Source of the DNA: Trichostrongylus colubriformis
Taxonomy: Eukaryota; Nematoda; Chromadorea; Rhabditida; Trichostrongylidae
DNA length: 64,000 nt
NCBI GenBank assembly: GCA_963978905.1
Contig: OZ022257.1
Coordinates: 16,883,664-16,947,663, forward strand
Direction of reading: 5' to 3'
Shown: piece by piece, positions 46,380 to 57,504 of the stretch
Layout of the letters: every line of letters starts with the position of its first letter
Position numbering within the stretch: the first letter of the stretch is position 1
Translations under genes and position numbers: made by a program
Notes under the pieces: generated by a model
Seen by the model: the letters and a program-made list of their open reading frames with translations, nothing else
Databases searched by the model: none
Told to the model about the DNA's origin: nothing

Positions 46380-46636
46380 ACTCCATATCAATAATACACT
46401 TCCCATTACCGTGCAATGATACACTTCCCATGCAGTTATCTCTTGATCAAGCCCTTGAGGGATATCTAAATTTCGCGGCACTCAATATTCTGTATATATT
46501 AGCGCACATGATAGGCGCGAAATTCAGCTTGTTTGGAAAGGTGGTATCAAAAACTGCTTTCTGGGACAATGCGTCTCAAAGCAGGGAGGCAATTCTCGGC
46601 ATAGACGAGCGCGCGATGTCCCACATGACAGGCACG
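46380..46636 (-). mobile_element. piggyBac-like element fragment
   Basis: Blocks such as GAGGGATATCTAAA, GGAAAGGTGGTATCAAAA, AATTCTCGGCA and GAGCGCGCGATGTCCCAC match the reverse complement of 19125-19320 in order. It ends abruptly where the 46637-46903 foldback starts, so its terminus has been lost or replaced. Confidence 0.7.
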
Positions 46637-46903
46637 GGGTGGGGGTCGACTGGTCGGAATTTCGCTTCACGGCGTCTCACTCGCGGCGCCGTCATTACGT
46701 GTCGTTTGGAATTCCGCTTAAGACGCAATGGGCTTGTACCGTGAGGGACCTTTAAAGATTGCAGGTTGAAACTTCGGGAGTTCGCCTATCTCTAAAGGTC
46801 CCGTACGAAACCAGCCCATTGCGTCTTGAGCGAAATTCCAAACGACTCGTACTGACCGCGCCGCCGCGAAGCGAGAATTCGACCAGTCGACCCCCGCCCG
46901 CAG
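46637..46903. repeat. Foldback repeat
   Basis: The left arm (GGGGGTCGACTGGTCGGAAT onward) and the right arm (ATTCGACCAGTCGACCCCC) are inverted over about 110 bp, through GCGGCGCCGTCA-, CGTTTGGAATTCC- and GACGCAATGGGC-type blocks. The loop is about 35 bp. A decayed relative lies at 27061-27306. Confidence 0.8.
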
Positions 46904-47309
46904 GCACGTGAAGAAACACGTGGTCGCCAATGTGTTGAATTATCAACCTGCTCGCATTTTAGCGGATGGTTGATGATATCTAATAGGTTAGTCAGAAAGA
47001 ACCCACCGTTTATTGGTGGCCTAATGTTGGAAGACCTACTTATGCTCAACAATTATTTGTTGCCAAACAAAAGTCATTAGATTAGACACTTTTTTCCAAA
47101 ATAAAATGTGCAAATATTGCTTTTTCATTCGAAAACTTGTTCGCACGGTCCAAAATTGTTGTAAAACGATTCTGACATCATTTCCTTCTTGAAGCCATAG
47201 CTCCTCTAACTTGGAAAGGGTTTCAACTGATCGTGGAACTTTGAAACAAGACCCGGGGAATGGATAGAGCTTCGAAAGCTGATTATAACTGCGAAAACCG
47301 ATATTGCAA

Positions 47310-47440
47310 AAAACTTCACCGGCGGGGAGCAAACCCTCGACCTCTTTTCTGTAGGTCCGGCTCCAGAGAGCCACGGTGGCCGTTGCTAACTTCACAACGG
47401 CCGTGCTGATGGCGAAGTGCCTCGCCAATGAGGTGTCACA
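47310..47440 (-). repeat. Dispersed repeat R3, copy 2
   Basis: The reverse complement runs CTCATTGGCGAGGCAC, CATCAGCACGGCC, CAACGGCC, GAGGTC and GGGTTTGCTCCCCGCCGGTG, matching 3450-3605. A 178-codon minus-strand frame (47036-47572) spans it and is probably not a gene, since it runs through the repeat into unrelated flanks. Confidence 0.65.
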
Positions 47441-48159
47441 TGCAAACTTTGACTCCTCGTAACTCGCTTCAGAATGCTGCTCAGCAATTTCGTTTTCACA
47501 GTTATAATCAGCGTTCGAAGATCTATCGATCCATCCGGGAGTCATTTCAAAGTTCCATGGGAAGTTGAACACCTTTCCTAGTGAAGTGCCTTAACACACT
47601 AAAAAGTCGTAGTCCGTATTGGACGGTCCGTATACATCCAAGACTGGTGAGGATTAGAGCAGGACTTCCGCACCTCATTTTGCACAGTATTTTGTATAGT
47701 TCATCTCTGGAAGTAGGGATTCGCGCCACAGCGGAAGGTGATCTGGTCTTACCCATTCAATGAAAAATTATTTCCGGCAACTGTGGTTGGGTTTCATCTT
47801 AGAGTTCCACCTCACAAAAAGAAGTCGTCCGCAGAATGTTGGAGGACTGTGCATACAATCTCTCATGGAAAAGTGGCCAGACAACGCACCATTCTGGACA
47901 ATTGCTTTATAACACCTACGCTTGCAGGGCCACCCACTCGTCTACTATTAGGCAACCAAAAACAATCATGCGGTTTTTTTTCTTATTGATTAATTCTATG
48001 CAATGGATTAAAAAAACTGATTGTGGTAGGGGTAACTTGCATATGCTTTCGAGCTTGTTTTATGCAAAATCATTTAGTGTGTCTCATAAGTACAAGTGGC
48101 GCGTTTTGAGTCTAAAATTTATAAGTGGAGTGTGGCTGTGTCGAATGAGATTCCATAGG

Positions 48160-48310
48160 AAAAATTTTTAAGCCACTTCTGATCCGTCCGTTCCGCTATG
48201 GTACCTTCCCTGAGAGCAGCGCATATTTTACGACAAGCTTCTGCAGCTTTGGTGCCAATTTTAAACTCGTAAAGTAAACAGGCGCGAATTATCTCATTCG
48301 ACACAGCCAT
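48160..48310 (-). pseudogene. Mariner transposase N-terminal fragment
   Basis: From an ATG at 48310 the minus strand reads MAVSNEIIRACLLYEFKIGT and on through KAAEACRKICAALREGT and ERTDQKW, the helix-turn-helix start of mariner transposases. It breaks off after about 50 residues. The first 25 bp of the coding block recur inverted at 48126-48150, leaving a short hairpin at the broken end. The Penelope-type palindrome begins 78 bp to the right. Confidence 0.75.
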
Positions 48311-48442
48311 ACTACACTTAAGAATTTTACACTTAAATCGCACTAAATTCCAACTTCTCTCTTCATAGAACCTCGGCATCGATATTGTTTTAGAACTTCT
48401 TCTGTTGTGCCAACGAGGTTGTTAGGTGGAATTTTTATCAAA

Positions 48443-48481
48443 GGCCTGATGTTTCGACCAGATCGTCTTTCTCAAAGACCT
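48443..48481 (-). ncRNA. Hammerhead-like motif, left arm
   Basis: The minus strand reads AGGTCTTTGAGAA, a short stem (GAC..GTC) and CGAAAC, then ATCAGGCC. The outer AGGYCT and AGGCC can pair. The order matches a minimal hammerhead: CUGANGA-like core, stem II, GAAA, tiny stem III, NUH, stem I. The first core is UUGAGAA instead of CUGANGA, so self-cleavage is doubtful. Hammerhead motifs are documented in Penelope-like elements. Confidence 0.35.
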
Positions 48482-48720
48482 AAATGTGGCTCAAGGCTTG
48501 GATTTTCCACTACACCGTCAAACGCCCCATCTCCCTAGCGGTTTTGACGGAGATCTGGGAAAACACCGGAGAAGCCCCGTACGTCTGAAATAAACTCACC
48601 CCGTCCACCACCGTACGAGTGGAACAACGCAACTCCGAGTTAGTAGTAATTAGTAAATGAGAGATGCCATGTCGTCCTTATACATATATAGTACAATTTG
48701 GGACATGCATGTCTCCCATT

Positions 48721-49295
48721 TTAGATCAGTAGCTCGCAATGTGGTGCAAATGGCAAAAGGTCATTTGTGACGGATAAGCACTCATTTCGGTTGTTCATAC
48801 TTGGATTTCTTGCGGAAACCCAAAATGCTTCGAGCACTTTTTTGGCGGAAATCTCAGTCTCATATGCCAAAATTCTGCACTTAACATCAGAACCGTTTCC
48901 GCCATGCTCCTCGATCATGAGCTTTCCTAAAGGTGTTCTTACGTTACCACGTCTTTTGCCAGCTAGAGCTCTTGTATACGTATTGCTAGTTCTCTCCCAG
49001 TCTCCCCAATGTACGTTGCGTTACATGTCAGACATTCAATCAAATAGATGACGCCGATTTTGGCGCAATCCCCAATTTTACCATACGGACATGTAACACA
49101 GTTCTCTGATATGCATCGCTTGTCGTAAAGCCTGTTTCGCACGAATTGGCTTTTGATATTGCCATTAGGAATACTAACTATGACAACATCATCGTCCAGT
49201 TGTGCTCGAACGAGGCACCTTCGAATCGCAGAAGTAATTCTGTCAGAGATGAAAGGTATGCACAGGGGGGTCTTATCCAGACGTGATACACTACG
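48721..49295 (-). pseudogene. Penelope-like GIY-YIG endonuclease end, left copy (frameshifted)
   Basis: It is the same coding block as 49430-50005, on the other strand. A single-base loss near 48965 (GAGCTCTAG here against GAGCATCTAG) shifts the frame just after RIQE, and translation stops. The nuclease core before it (GVIYLIEC..CNATYIGETGR) is intact, and the tail is readable only in another frame, so this copy cannot make the complete domain. Confidence 0.8.
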
Positions 49296-49429
49296 ATGAT
49301 ACATTTGCAGCCGTCTGCAAATGCTCTGGCCCGGCAGAGCGACGAGCATCCATACGCCTTGCTTCTGACATAGCTGCATCTAATGGCTATGCTGTACCAG
49401 GACATTGTGGTAGAATTCGCACTGAGCAC

Positions 49430-50005
49430 CGTAGTGTATCACGTCTGGATAAGATCCCCCTGTGCATACCTTTCATCTCTGATAGAGTTACTTCTGCGAT
49501 TCGAAGGTGCCTCGTTCGAGCACAACTGGACGATGATGTTGTCATACTTAGTATTCCTAATGGCAATATCAAAAGTCAATTCGTGCGAAACAGGCTTTAC
49601 GACAAGCGATGCATATCAGAGAACTGTGTTACATGTCCGTATGGTAAAATTGGGGATTGCGCCGAAATCGGCGTCATCTATTTGATTGAATGTCTGACAT
49701 GTAACGCAACGTACATTGGGGAGACTGGGAGAGAACTAGCAATACGTATACAAGAGCATCTAGCTGGCAAAAGACGTGGTAACGTAAGAACACCTTTGGG
49801 AAAGCTCATGATCAAGGAGCATGGCGGAAACGATTCTGATGTTAAGTGCAGAATTTTGGCATATGAGACTGAGATTTCCGCCAAAAAAGTGCTCGGAGCA
49901 TTTTGGATTTCCGCAAGAAATCCAAGTATGAACAACCGAAATGAGTGCTTATCCGTCACAAATGACCTTTTGCCATTTGCACCACATTGCGAGCTACTGA
50001 TCTAA
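49430..50005 (+). pseudogene. Penelope-like GIY-YIG endonuclease end, right copy (open frame)
   Basis: The open frame actually runs from 49283 across the spacer into the arm. The arm-encoded part has CPYGKIGDCA, then GVIYLIECLTCNATYIGETG (the GIY-YIG motif in its Penelope form), R.LA.RI.EHLAG, KEHGG, and a C-terminal AFWISARNPSMNNRNEC to a stop at 50005. In complete elements this domain follows the reverse transcriptase and nicks target DNA. Here the reverse transcriptase is absent, so it is an isolated domain; whether it is expressed is unknown. Confidence 0.8.
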
Positions 50006-50244
50006 AATGGGAGACATGCATGTCCCAAATTGTACTATATATGTATAAGGACGACATGGCATCTCTCATTTACTAATTACTACTAACTCGGAGTTGCGTT
50101 GTTCCACTCGTACGGTGGTGGACGGGGTGAGTTTATTTCAGACGTACGGGGCTTCTCCGGTGTTTTCCCAGATCTCCGTCAAAACCGCTAGGGAGATGGA
50201 GCGTTTGACGGTGTAGTGGAAAATCCTAGTCTTGAGCCACGTTT

Positions 50245-50283
50245 AGGCCTTTGAGGAAGACGATCTGGTCGATACGTCAGGCC
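50245..50283 (+). ncRNA. Hammerhead-like motif, right arm
   Basis: The plus strand reads AGGCCTTTGAGGA, then AGAC-loop-GGTC, then CGATACGTCAGGCC. The outer GGCCT/AGGCC stem is perfect and the first core differs from CUGANGA only at its first base. The GAAA core has become GATA, which should abolish activity. The two arms have thus damaged different core positions. Confidence 0.35.
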
Positions 50284-50337
50284 ATTAATAAATATTCCAC
50301 CTAACAACCTCGTTGGCACAACAGAAGAAGTTTTAAA

Positions 50338-52727
50338 TCGTACTGGTTGAAACACACAGAATGTTCAGCTTTAAAGCATATACATTGTTACCCTCCTACC
50401 ATAATCAGTTTGTTTAGTACATTGCATAGAAGTAATCAATTAGAAAAAAACCGCACAAACTTTTTTGGTCGCTTAATACATATTAGGATTTTTTGAATCC
50501 TTCAATCGGCCAATATTCATGAGGTTTAGAAGTAGAGTAACTCGAAGGCAAAAATCTGCACTTTCGGCACATTGAGGTTCAAAACCTGATGTTCTTCGAG
50601 CCGAATCGAATCATATGAGACTAAAAATTTGTCTTTGAGACTTGTCATAATTTGAGGTTTTCCGGGCCGACCACCCGACCAAACTATTTGGTGAAATCTT
50701 GATATTGGGATAAAAGCATAGATACCGAAAGTGTGGGTTGTTGTTGAGTACTCAATTTTTAACGATAAGCTCCACAAAAATTTATGTATGAAGAGATTCA
50801 AAAGGCGATTTGCACTTTGTTGCAGGACAAAAAAGCTCTATCGGATGCATATCTTGATTCTCTTTGATGTCCAAGGTAAGCGAGGATGAGGAGATACGAA
50901 GATGCACATTTTTGCAAAGTACCCCATTTCAAGCATAAAAAAATAAACAATTGAGAGTGTTTCTAAGCGGCTAACAGGGCTATACTGTAGAGCAGAAAAA
51001 GTTCTAAGACATGTATACGCATATGTTTTTTGACTTCAACGGCAGATGAAGAAGAGGAGTTGCCGAAAGTTTGCCTCAGAATCGCTTCATTTCTAAACCT
51101 CATAAATATTAATGATTGGAGGGTTCAAAAAATGAATGGTACCCTTTGTAGCACAGGAGAGCCCCATCGAGCACATGTATAAACTTCTTCGAAAGGTGAA
51201 AAGAATATTGTGAAATTCTTTCACTTCCATTTCTCCATTTCTGAGCCTGATAAAAATTAACTGATTGAAGTGTTTAAACACCAATGGTGCGTCTTCCAGA
51301 TCGGACGAAGCTATATCAGAGATATAAATTTAATCTTTGTCGAAAGATGAAAAGAATATTGTGAAATACAGGGAATGAAAAACGGAAATTCATTGCACAA
51401 CCTAATATTTACGGCTTAACATATCCCATTCCAAAACTACATAGTCGTCATATCCCGTGGGAACTGCGACGTATTTCCTCAAAATTCTGGCGCATCTAAT
51501 GCCAACAGCCAAAAATAATAGTTTTCTGTGGTTTTAAATAAAGGGTAGTAGTGCTTGTTTTAAGAATATCCCTAAGTTTCTTACGTAGAAGAAAGAGCAG
51601 ACTTTATTCTACAAAATGGGTTCTGAGTAATCCAAAAAATCGCGAAGTTCATGAGGAAATATACATTGGCAGAACGGTGAGAGCTTTGCATCCGAATCAA
51701 TACTAGAAGCGTTCGTCTACCGAATTGAGCCATTATGACGGCTTTATTCAAGTGCAAATAATGGCTTACGTTGCTTGATCTTAGTGGCCATTCGTAAATT
51801 AGAATGAAATTGCACAAAGAAGAGTCGCGGAGTTTTTAAGCTTTCAAAGCTGAAAATAATAAAAAATAGGAATTGAAGCTGTCGCGGCTGGGTGCAAAAA
51901 CATGGTTCTTCAGTTGAATATACGCATTTGTATGCGATTTTATGTATGATAATCGATGCACAGTGCAGTCAACAATGGTCAACGAATAAATTTGGTATCG
52001 ATTGTATTGACATAAAGTGACTGGAACCGACAAATTTGCGATAGCTGACTGGCGAAGATCGTTTTGGATCAGATAACCCTCTGAACGTCAAAGATGTCGG
52101 AGACAAAGGCGTATCGTAGCAAAGGATGAATTCCATCTATATTCAATAGATTAATGTAAAAAGCTTGCAGTAGAAAACCCGAGAATGCATGTGTGAGATT
52201 TCACTTTATTTGCTTTCACTCAATATCTCTACAATTTAGTGGCTACTTCCGGAGTTCAGGGCTTAGCTTGCATTGCATGGATCGAACCACAAATAAAACT
52301 TGAAAGCAGTAAGAATGTGGTGAAATTTGGCTGAGCGGTGACGATCTCACAAGTACGACCATAGAAAAGTATACGGATTTTTTAAAAATGTTTTTTAAGA
52401 ATATTTTTATATTTCATGACCTCGACTGTAGACGAGTGTGCATTTTATGTACACTTCGTGCTTGCTGATAGGTGGACAAGATCATGGTTGTGATTGGTGG
52501 AAGGTCGCTTCCCGGTTGCTAAGAGGTGAGGCCTAAACTCCGCTCAACGCTCCTGAACAAATGGCAATCAAGGCTCCGCCCGCCTCCCAGTTAATGGAAC
52601 ATGACTTTGACAGGGACACAGGGACTGTATTTACGAAGGGCAACTACTGCGGCATGATCTAGAGGTCGCCCCGCCACTGCAGAGATGCAGCGGGAGCAAA
52701 AACACGTCGCTATATGTAGAAGTCGAC
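50338..52727. other. AT-rich DNA without a recognised gene
   Basis: Open frames such as 50526-50801 (minus) lack recognisable motifs. A diverged tandem duplication lies at 51088-51370. Upstream of 52728 are CpG-rich and GATTGGTGG-type sequences (about 52480-52600) that may be promoter for the small secreted-protein candidate. Confidence 0.4.
51088..51370. repeat. Diverged tandem duplication, unit about 145 bp
   Basis: Both units contain CATTTCT..CCT.ATAAA and end in TCGAAAGRTGAAAAGAATA followed by TTGTGAAAT (51188 and 51340). The middle parts are only loosely alike. A third, weaker unit may precede them from about 50930. Confidence 0.6.
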
Positions 52728-53026
52728 ATGATGAGAGGTCCCTTTCCTTGCTTTTTGCTCATTTTATTCCATTCCTTTTGCTTTGCGGCACTGTTTATTG
52801 TCAGCAGCTCTCCACTCATAGAAAGCGGTCAATTGAGCTGCCCCTCATGGTACTTTGAGTTGACGCAAGCTCTTGCTCTTGCTGTAGGCTCTAGGCATAT
52901 CACCTGCTACCTGTCTCATAGGTAAATTTGATATAAAAAACCACTCTGAAAAGTGTGTTTGTTACCGGCAGGGTCTTACGTTCTCACCACTTAACCACTA
53001 CAGGGTTGACAGATTTCTACTGCTGA
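52728..53026 (+). CDS. Candidate small secreted protein (two exons)
   Basis: Exon 1 (52728-52921) starts with two Met codons and a hydrophobic leader (CFLLILFHSFCFAALFIVS), followed by a short Ser/Cys-containing mature part. It ends in phase 2 at a GTAAAT donor. A 50-bp intron, typical of nematodes, ends at CGGCAG (52971), and exon 2 (52972-53026) adds 17 residues to TGA, ending TDFYC. AATAAA follows at 53035-53040, nine bases after the stop. The total is 82 residues with three or four Cys. No family is recognised. Coherence of leader, intron, phase and polyadenylation signal supports it; lack of homology keeps confidence moderate. Confidence 0.45.
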
Positions 53027-53606
53027 AAACCACCAATAAAAGCAGCAAGTTGTAGGTTTGATGAAAATCTGATTAATGAATGAATGAATGATTGGATGTA
53101 CTGTGAGCGCCAAAAGCATCACAATGAGATCACCATTGCCTGTCGTGTAATTGTACAGCCGTTTCATATTGTTTGCAAATGAGGACATGGCTCAAAGGAA
53201 TGCGCAGGAACATGGAAAGAGGACAATTAAATGTTCGTCTCTGCAATGCTAAGCGAAGCCTCAACCAATTTAAAAAAAGCGAATGTTGAAAGGATTTCCT
53301 GCGACTTTATACAAATAGCGGTACCAAAATGTTGAAAGAGCAACAGCGCACTGCTATGGAGCTTCTACAAAAAATTACTAATTGCCACGGCCATCAAAGC
53401 TTGATTTATCAGTTTTTTGGGACTTTGACTTCACACATTCTTGGAAAAAATCGGATATGGTTGAAGATCAACACTGTAATCAACAAATAATTGAACGATT
53501 GGAAAAACAGAATGCATAACCGCAACGCTGAAGATGTGGGTGGCTACGGTATATCATATTAGTGCATTTATACAGCATACAACTTACCTTCAATTCTTAC
53601 CATCAG

Positions 53607-53756
53607 TTTTTCAAAAGTCGTCCAATGGTCCCTCAGAATATGAATTTTCTCTTTCAAACATGGACAGAAACGAGTAAATCGATGCTTAACGGAATCCGTC
53701 TTCAACTGTCTGTGAATCCTGATGGGAAATTAATTGAAATACACATTGCGGGATGA
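53607..53756 (+). other. Possible terminal exon of an unrecognised gene
   Basis: After a CTTACCATCAG acceptor the plus frame reads FFKSRPMVPQNMNFLFQTW on through GIRLQLSVNPDGKLIEIHIAG to a TGA. The composition is protein-like and the frame also opens earlier (53562). No upstream exon of matching phase was established and no AATAAA is close by. I cannot name the product. Confidence 0.3.
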
Positions 53757-53759
53757 TCA

Positions 53760-54833
53760 ATGCACATAGTATTCTAACGTAAAGCACTTATCAGGATCGA
53801 ATCAGACTAATCCTCGAGAGATCACTTTGGAGTTGCTGAAGTATGGTTTTGAGTTGAACAGTTAGAGATACGGGAGGGGGAAAATCGGCATAGAGGAATA
53901 ACTACAGAATACCAAAATAGGTTTGCTCAGTAGTGTAAGAGTAGAGTAAAAATGAAGAAACACATCGAAAAACCCTAGATATAGGAGCTTGAATACCCCC
54001 TTCTCTTACCAGCGCTGCTCTTCATCACTAGCCGGTGGGGTAGATGCTGACGGACCGGAGGCGAACGTTGCCCCACCCTATAGGCAACTGCCTCGGCGTA
54101 TGTGTAGCAGTGCGACTCGCGGCGGTGGAATTCTGACAGACCCCAAGTCTCGCTTTTTCAATGCACCACTCATCACGTCTTTAGAACCCTTCTTCCCAGT
54201 TCTCACTTTTCTTCTTCCCAGTTCTCATTTTTCCTTACCCCAGGCGGTCCCATTGAGGAGGGTAGACGAGTAGGAAGCAGGCTATTTTTTACGTGAGATT
54301 TCAGAATTTTGAGGAGCTTCACCAGCTTCACCACCCTTATCCGTTTAAATGTTTCTTAAGGACTAGCATAAATCGACTCGCACCCGGAACTCGTAGGGCA
54401 GGTTGCATTGCCAACCTTTTGGGGACCGTGCCGACGCGGCCAGCGGTGCTTCACCTGGATATATTGCCATCAATATTAGTCATTATTCGGGCTGAATATG
54501 GGAGGATCATTAAATGTGATGGTCGAGATGCTCAACAGTACGAGCGAAGAAATAGCGGTCAAAAACCCGATAAATAATACCCTCTTTCCGCCGTTTATTC
54601 TCAAAAGGGTGGGTCGTCCTAAAAAGGGGGCGGGCTGCCATAAAACAAGTGGTAGCTGTTGAAGTAAACGGCTCCTAAAGCCCGGAGGCACTCTTTCTCA
54701 TAGAAAATTTCGCCACATAGTCTTTTTAGACCTCTAACTTTCATTTGCGTTACCCTTACCCACGTTATCCCTATCACTGTCTTTAAGCCTCCAGTTCTTC
54801 GGACCGTATACGAGAAAAGCGTCAGTAAATATA
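53760..54833. other. No recognisable gene
   Basis: Contains GC-rich patches (54020-54140, 54360-54440) with open frames on both strands but no motif. CTTCTTCCCAGTTCTCA is directly repeated near 54190 and 54211. Confidence 0.35.
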
Positions 54834-55749
54834 CAGGGTGTCCCAAAATTATGGGCGCCTGAACTCGTAATTTTTCGGATTCCTCTATACAATTGTATCA
54901 ATCTTTTTCTTTCATTTGCTGCTCAGTGGGTGCACAGGATCTTCTTCTACCAAGGTGCATGCTCGTCAGGGTGAAGCTCATGCTATTTCCGAAATTTCAG
55001 AAGTTTTTCAAATACACTTGGTGGTCATTCGCTTCAACGGTGACACGCACCTCGCCGTACTTTTGTTCGACGAAAAAATTTCCACGTTCTGAACCGATGA
55101 GGGCAACTCACTGTGGCCAGCAACGTCTGGTAGGGTATACCATGTCGATAGAGTGTTTGGATTCCAGCAATCGGGTCCCAGTAATGATTGAGGGTCCAGT
55201 GATGACACGCTGTTGGTTTCCATCAATTTCGGCGTAAAGCTTGCGGGAATGTGAACATGAGGAAGTGGCTGTTGGACATAATAAAGCACTGTCCTCACTA
55301 GTCTTTTGCAAAAATACTTAGTGAGTTTAGCGGCAAAACGCTTTAGTTTATAGAACCAAATTGATACAAAAGCGCTGCCGACTTGATTTTTCCGAATTCA
55401 TCACTTTTCGAAACGTTCGCCAAATTTCTCAAGACATGATTCCACTGATCTACTGCCAGGGTCCTCAACTAGAGGCAAGGTCTGACGAGTCAGACTTCCT
55501 AGTATGGAGTCACATAAGGTAGCCCTGAGAAAGATTTGGGAAGGAATGTATGGAAAAAGCTGCGTGTCAAGGGCGGTTGAGTGATAGAGAGACTTTGAGC
55601 CTGTCGGGGCAGCGAAACTTATGATATGACTGCTGTGTCTTGTTGCATAAGGTGTGGGTAAAGTTGTGATTGGGTTTATTTTCCATCCACTCTATTGACG
55701 CCAACAAAATATTGCAATACACTGGCGCCCATAATTTTGGGACACCCTG
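54834..55749. mobile_element. Tc1/mariner-type element, 916 bp, perfect 26-bp ends
   Basis: Ends CAGGGTGTCCCAAAATTATG (continuing GGCGCC) are exact inverted repeats, flanked by TA at 54832-54833 and 55750-55751. The interior has only short minus-strand frames (for example 55298-55008) and no readable DDE motif, so it is non-autonomous or heavily decayed. Perfect ends suggest it was mobilised relatively recently. Confidence 0.9.
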
Positions 55750-56004
55750 TAGATGACCAATAGATAAAGAGTGCCCAGAGCGGGATTCACTGCAAACTCG
55801 TTATTCAAAGCAATGCTTTTATGTTCTTGATGAGTACAGTGAAGCAGACTCCAGCGAATTAAGAGCATAACGGTAATTTAGCCCACAACAACTTTTAGCT
55901 CCCGATCGCCTTTTACGTCGGTGGCTCTTCCCTTTGACCCCTACACAATCCGATTTCCATGACAAACACGCAGACAGCAAACAACAAATAAGCAGATTCT
56001 AGTG

Positions 56005-56214
56005 TTAGGTTGTCCCGAAAGTTCCGGGACCCCTCGACTTCTTTCTTCCAAATTTATTTCTTCACAACATAAAGCATTTTGCAGCATATCATATATCATT
56101 CGAAAGAGAATTTTCTACTCCACAGAATGACATGTCTAGTTGGCTGAAATGTGTTTATGTTGTAGAGAAATAAATTTGAAAAAGTGGTCGAGGTGTGGAA
56201 CTTTCGGGACAACC
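56005..56214. mobile_element. 210-bp MITE of the 14.2-kb mariner family
   Basis: The ends TTAGGTTGTCCCGAAAGTTC (left) and GGTTGTCCCGAAAGTTCC (right, reversed) match the mariner at 14200-15069. So do the subterminal AAATTTATTTCTTCACAACA and its inverted partner near 56160. Only about 210 bp remain, so it is an internal-deletion MITE. Its centre carries the GCAGCAT..CATATATCATT block shared with the 58890-59920 element. Confidence 0.85.
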
Positions 56215-57504
56215 ATATATGGCAGGATGATTAAGCTTCTCCCCCTAAGGCATTTGATCGAGCAAATATGCTCAGGACATGTATTGTCGATCAGTATGGA
56301 GTATCTATGTTTGATCGAAATTACCTGAAATGGTGCCTATTCGAAAAACTTGAAAATGAGGTGAATATCTGAATATAGCAGAAAGAGCAAAAACGCATGA
56401 AGCAGCAACGGCCTAGTTATTGAACTAATGAAGACGCAGAGGTTAGGCTGAAACGCTTCCACAATGGGATAAAAGGGCTAGGGTGAGGGAAATTGGGGAA
56501 GATGAATAAGAGAGGATAGAAAGTAGAGGTTTGAAAGCAGATGATATCACCTGCTTAATTCACCGTGAAAAAATATGTGCTACATACGTGAATTTTTTGA
56601 ACAAAGATTTTTGCAGTACATTAGGATAATAATAATGGAAACTGCCCTTTATCTGGCTTTGAAAACCTCATGTTCACGACGTATAATGGCGACATAGCGG
56701 ATGTTAGATCGCAAACAACTCGACAGGTATTGAAATCTCGCAATTGATCGTTTCCCAACTAATCCCAGCACCCGTTTCATACCGCCATGGAGAAGCGAAT
56801 CGACACATAGCTGCCATTGGGCACAGTAAGGAACCTTTACCTTTTGTAGGGTTTTATGGATAACCTTCGCAGATAGAATAGAGGTTGGTGATTTGGTGGC
56901 CTCAAACAAACTATTGATGTTAGTTCTTTATATTTCTAATTATACTGCTGTAGCTGGATGTTAAGCGCACTATACGTGCACAATAAATATACATAAATAA
57001 ATAAATAAATTTGAAACTTTGAAGAAATTGCTCTATCAGTCAGCAATTTGAAAAGACTTTTTGAACAGATAAGAAATGGAGCATATCGAGTGGGGAAAGG
57101 CATCGGTAAAGATCTGTTCATCGAGGTCGAGTAACGCTAGGAGGACAATATCTCGTGCGCGATCTATGTAGTCTGCACACCCCTTATACACGATCGCCAT
57201 GGAAAACGTTGACACACGACATCGTTCGATTCTAGCCAATATTTAATATTCAAGGGGAGAGTAAGGATGATTCCCTTGAATCACCTTTCAAAATACGTTG
57301 ATGGCATGAACTCTTCACTTTGATCTTTCATCCTCAGTAGATGTATGTGTTTCATGCTGATTTGGGATTACCCCATTGGGATCAGGGTTTTGCTAAAAGT
57401 GTTCTCCTATAAGTCAAAGCAACGAGTAGTTCCCAATGTTTTCATCTTCAGTAAGATCGAGGCCGAACCATAATAAGTGAACCATGATCCTCACGAATAT
57501 ATCA
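56215..57504. other. No recognisable gene
   Basis: AT-rich, with a TAAA microsatellite near 56990-57010. Minus-strand frames 56649-56909 and 57036-57239 have no recognisable motif and no convincing splice pairs. Confidence 0.4.

Larger units (their letters stand above)
48388..50337. mobile_element. Inverted pair of Penelope-like element 3' ends
   Basis: Two arms of 908 bp (48388-49295 and 49430-50337) are near-identical reverse complements around a 134-bp unique spacer. Each arm holds, reading outward, the C-terminal coding end with a GIY-YIG nuclease, a 3' region, and a hammerhead-like motif. No reverse transcriptase part is present. Inverted and partial end-to-end arrangements are known for Penelope-like elements, but a pair this symmetric also fits an inverted duplication after insertion. 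Confidence 0.85.

Noticed and set aside
47036..47572. 178-codon minus-strand open frame
   Set aside because: It crosses dispersed repeat R3 into unrelated flanks, with no recognisable domain.
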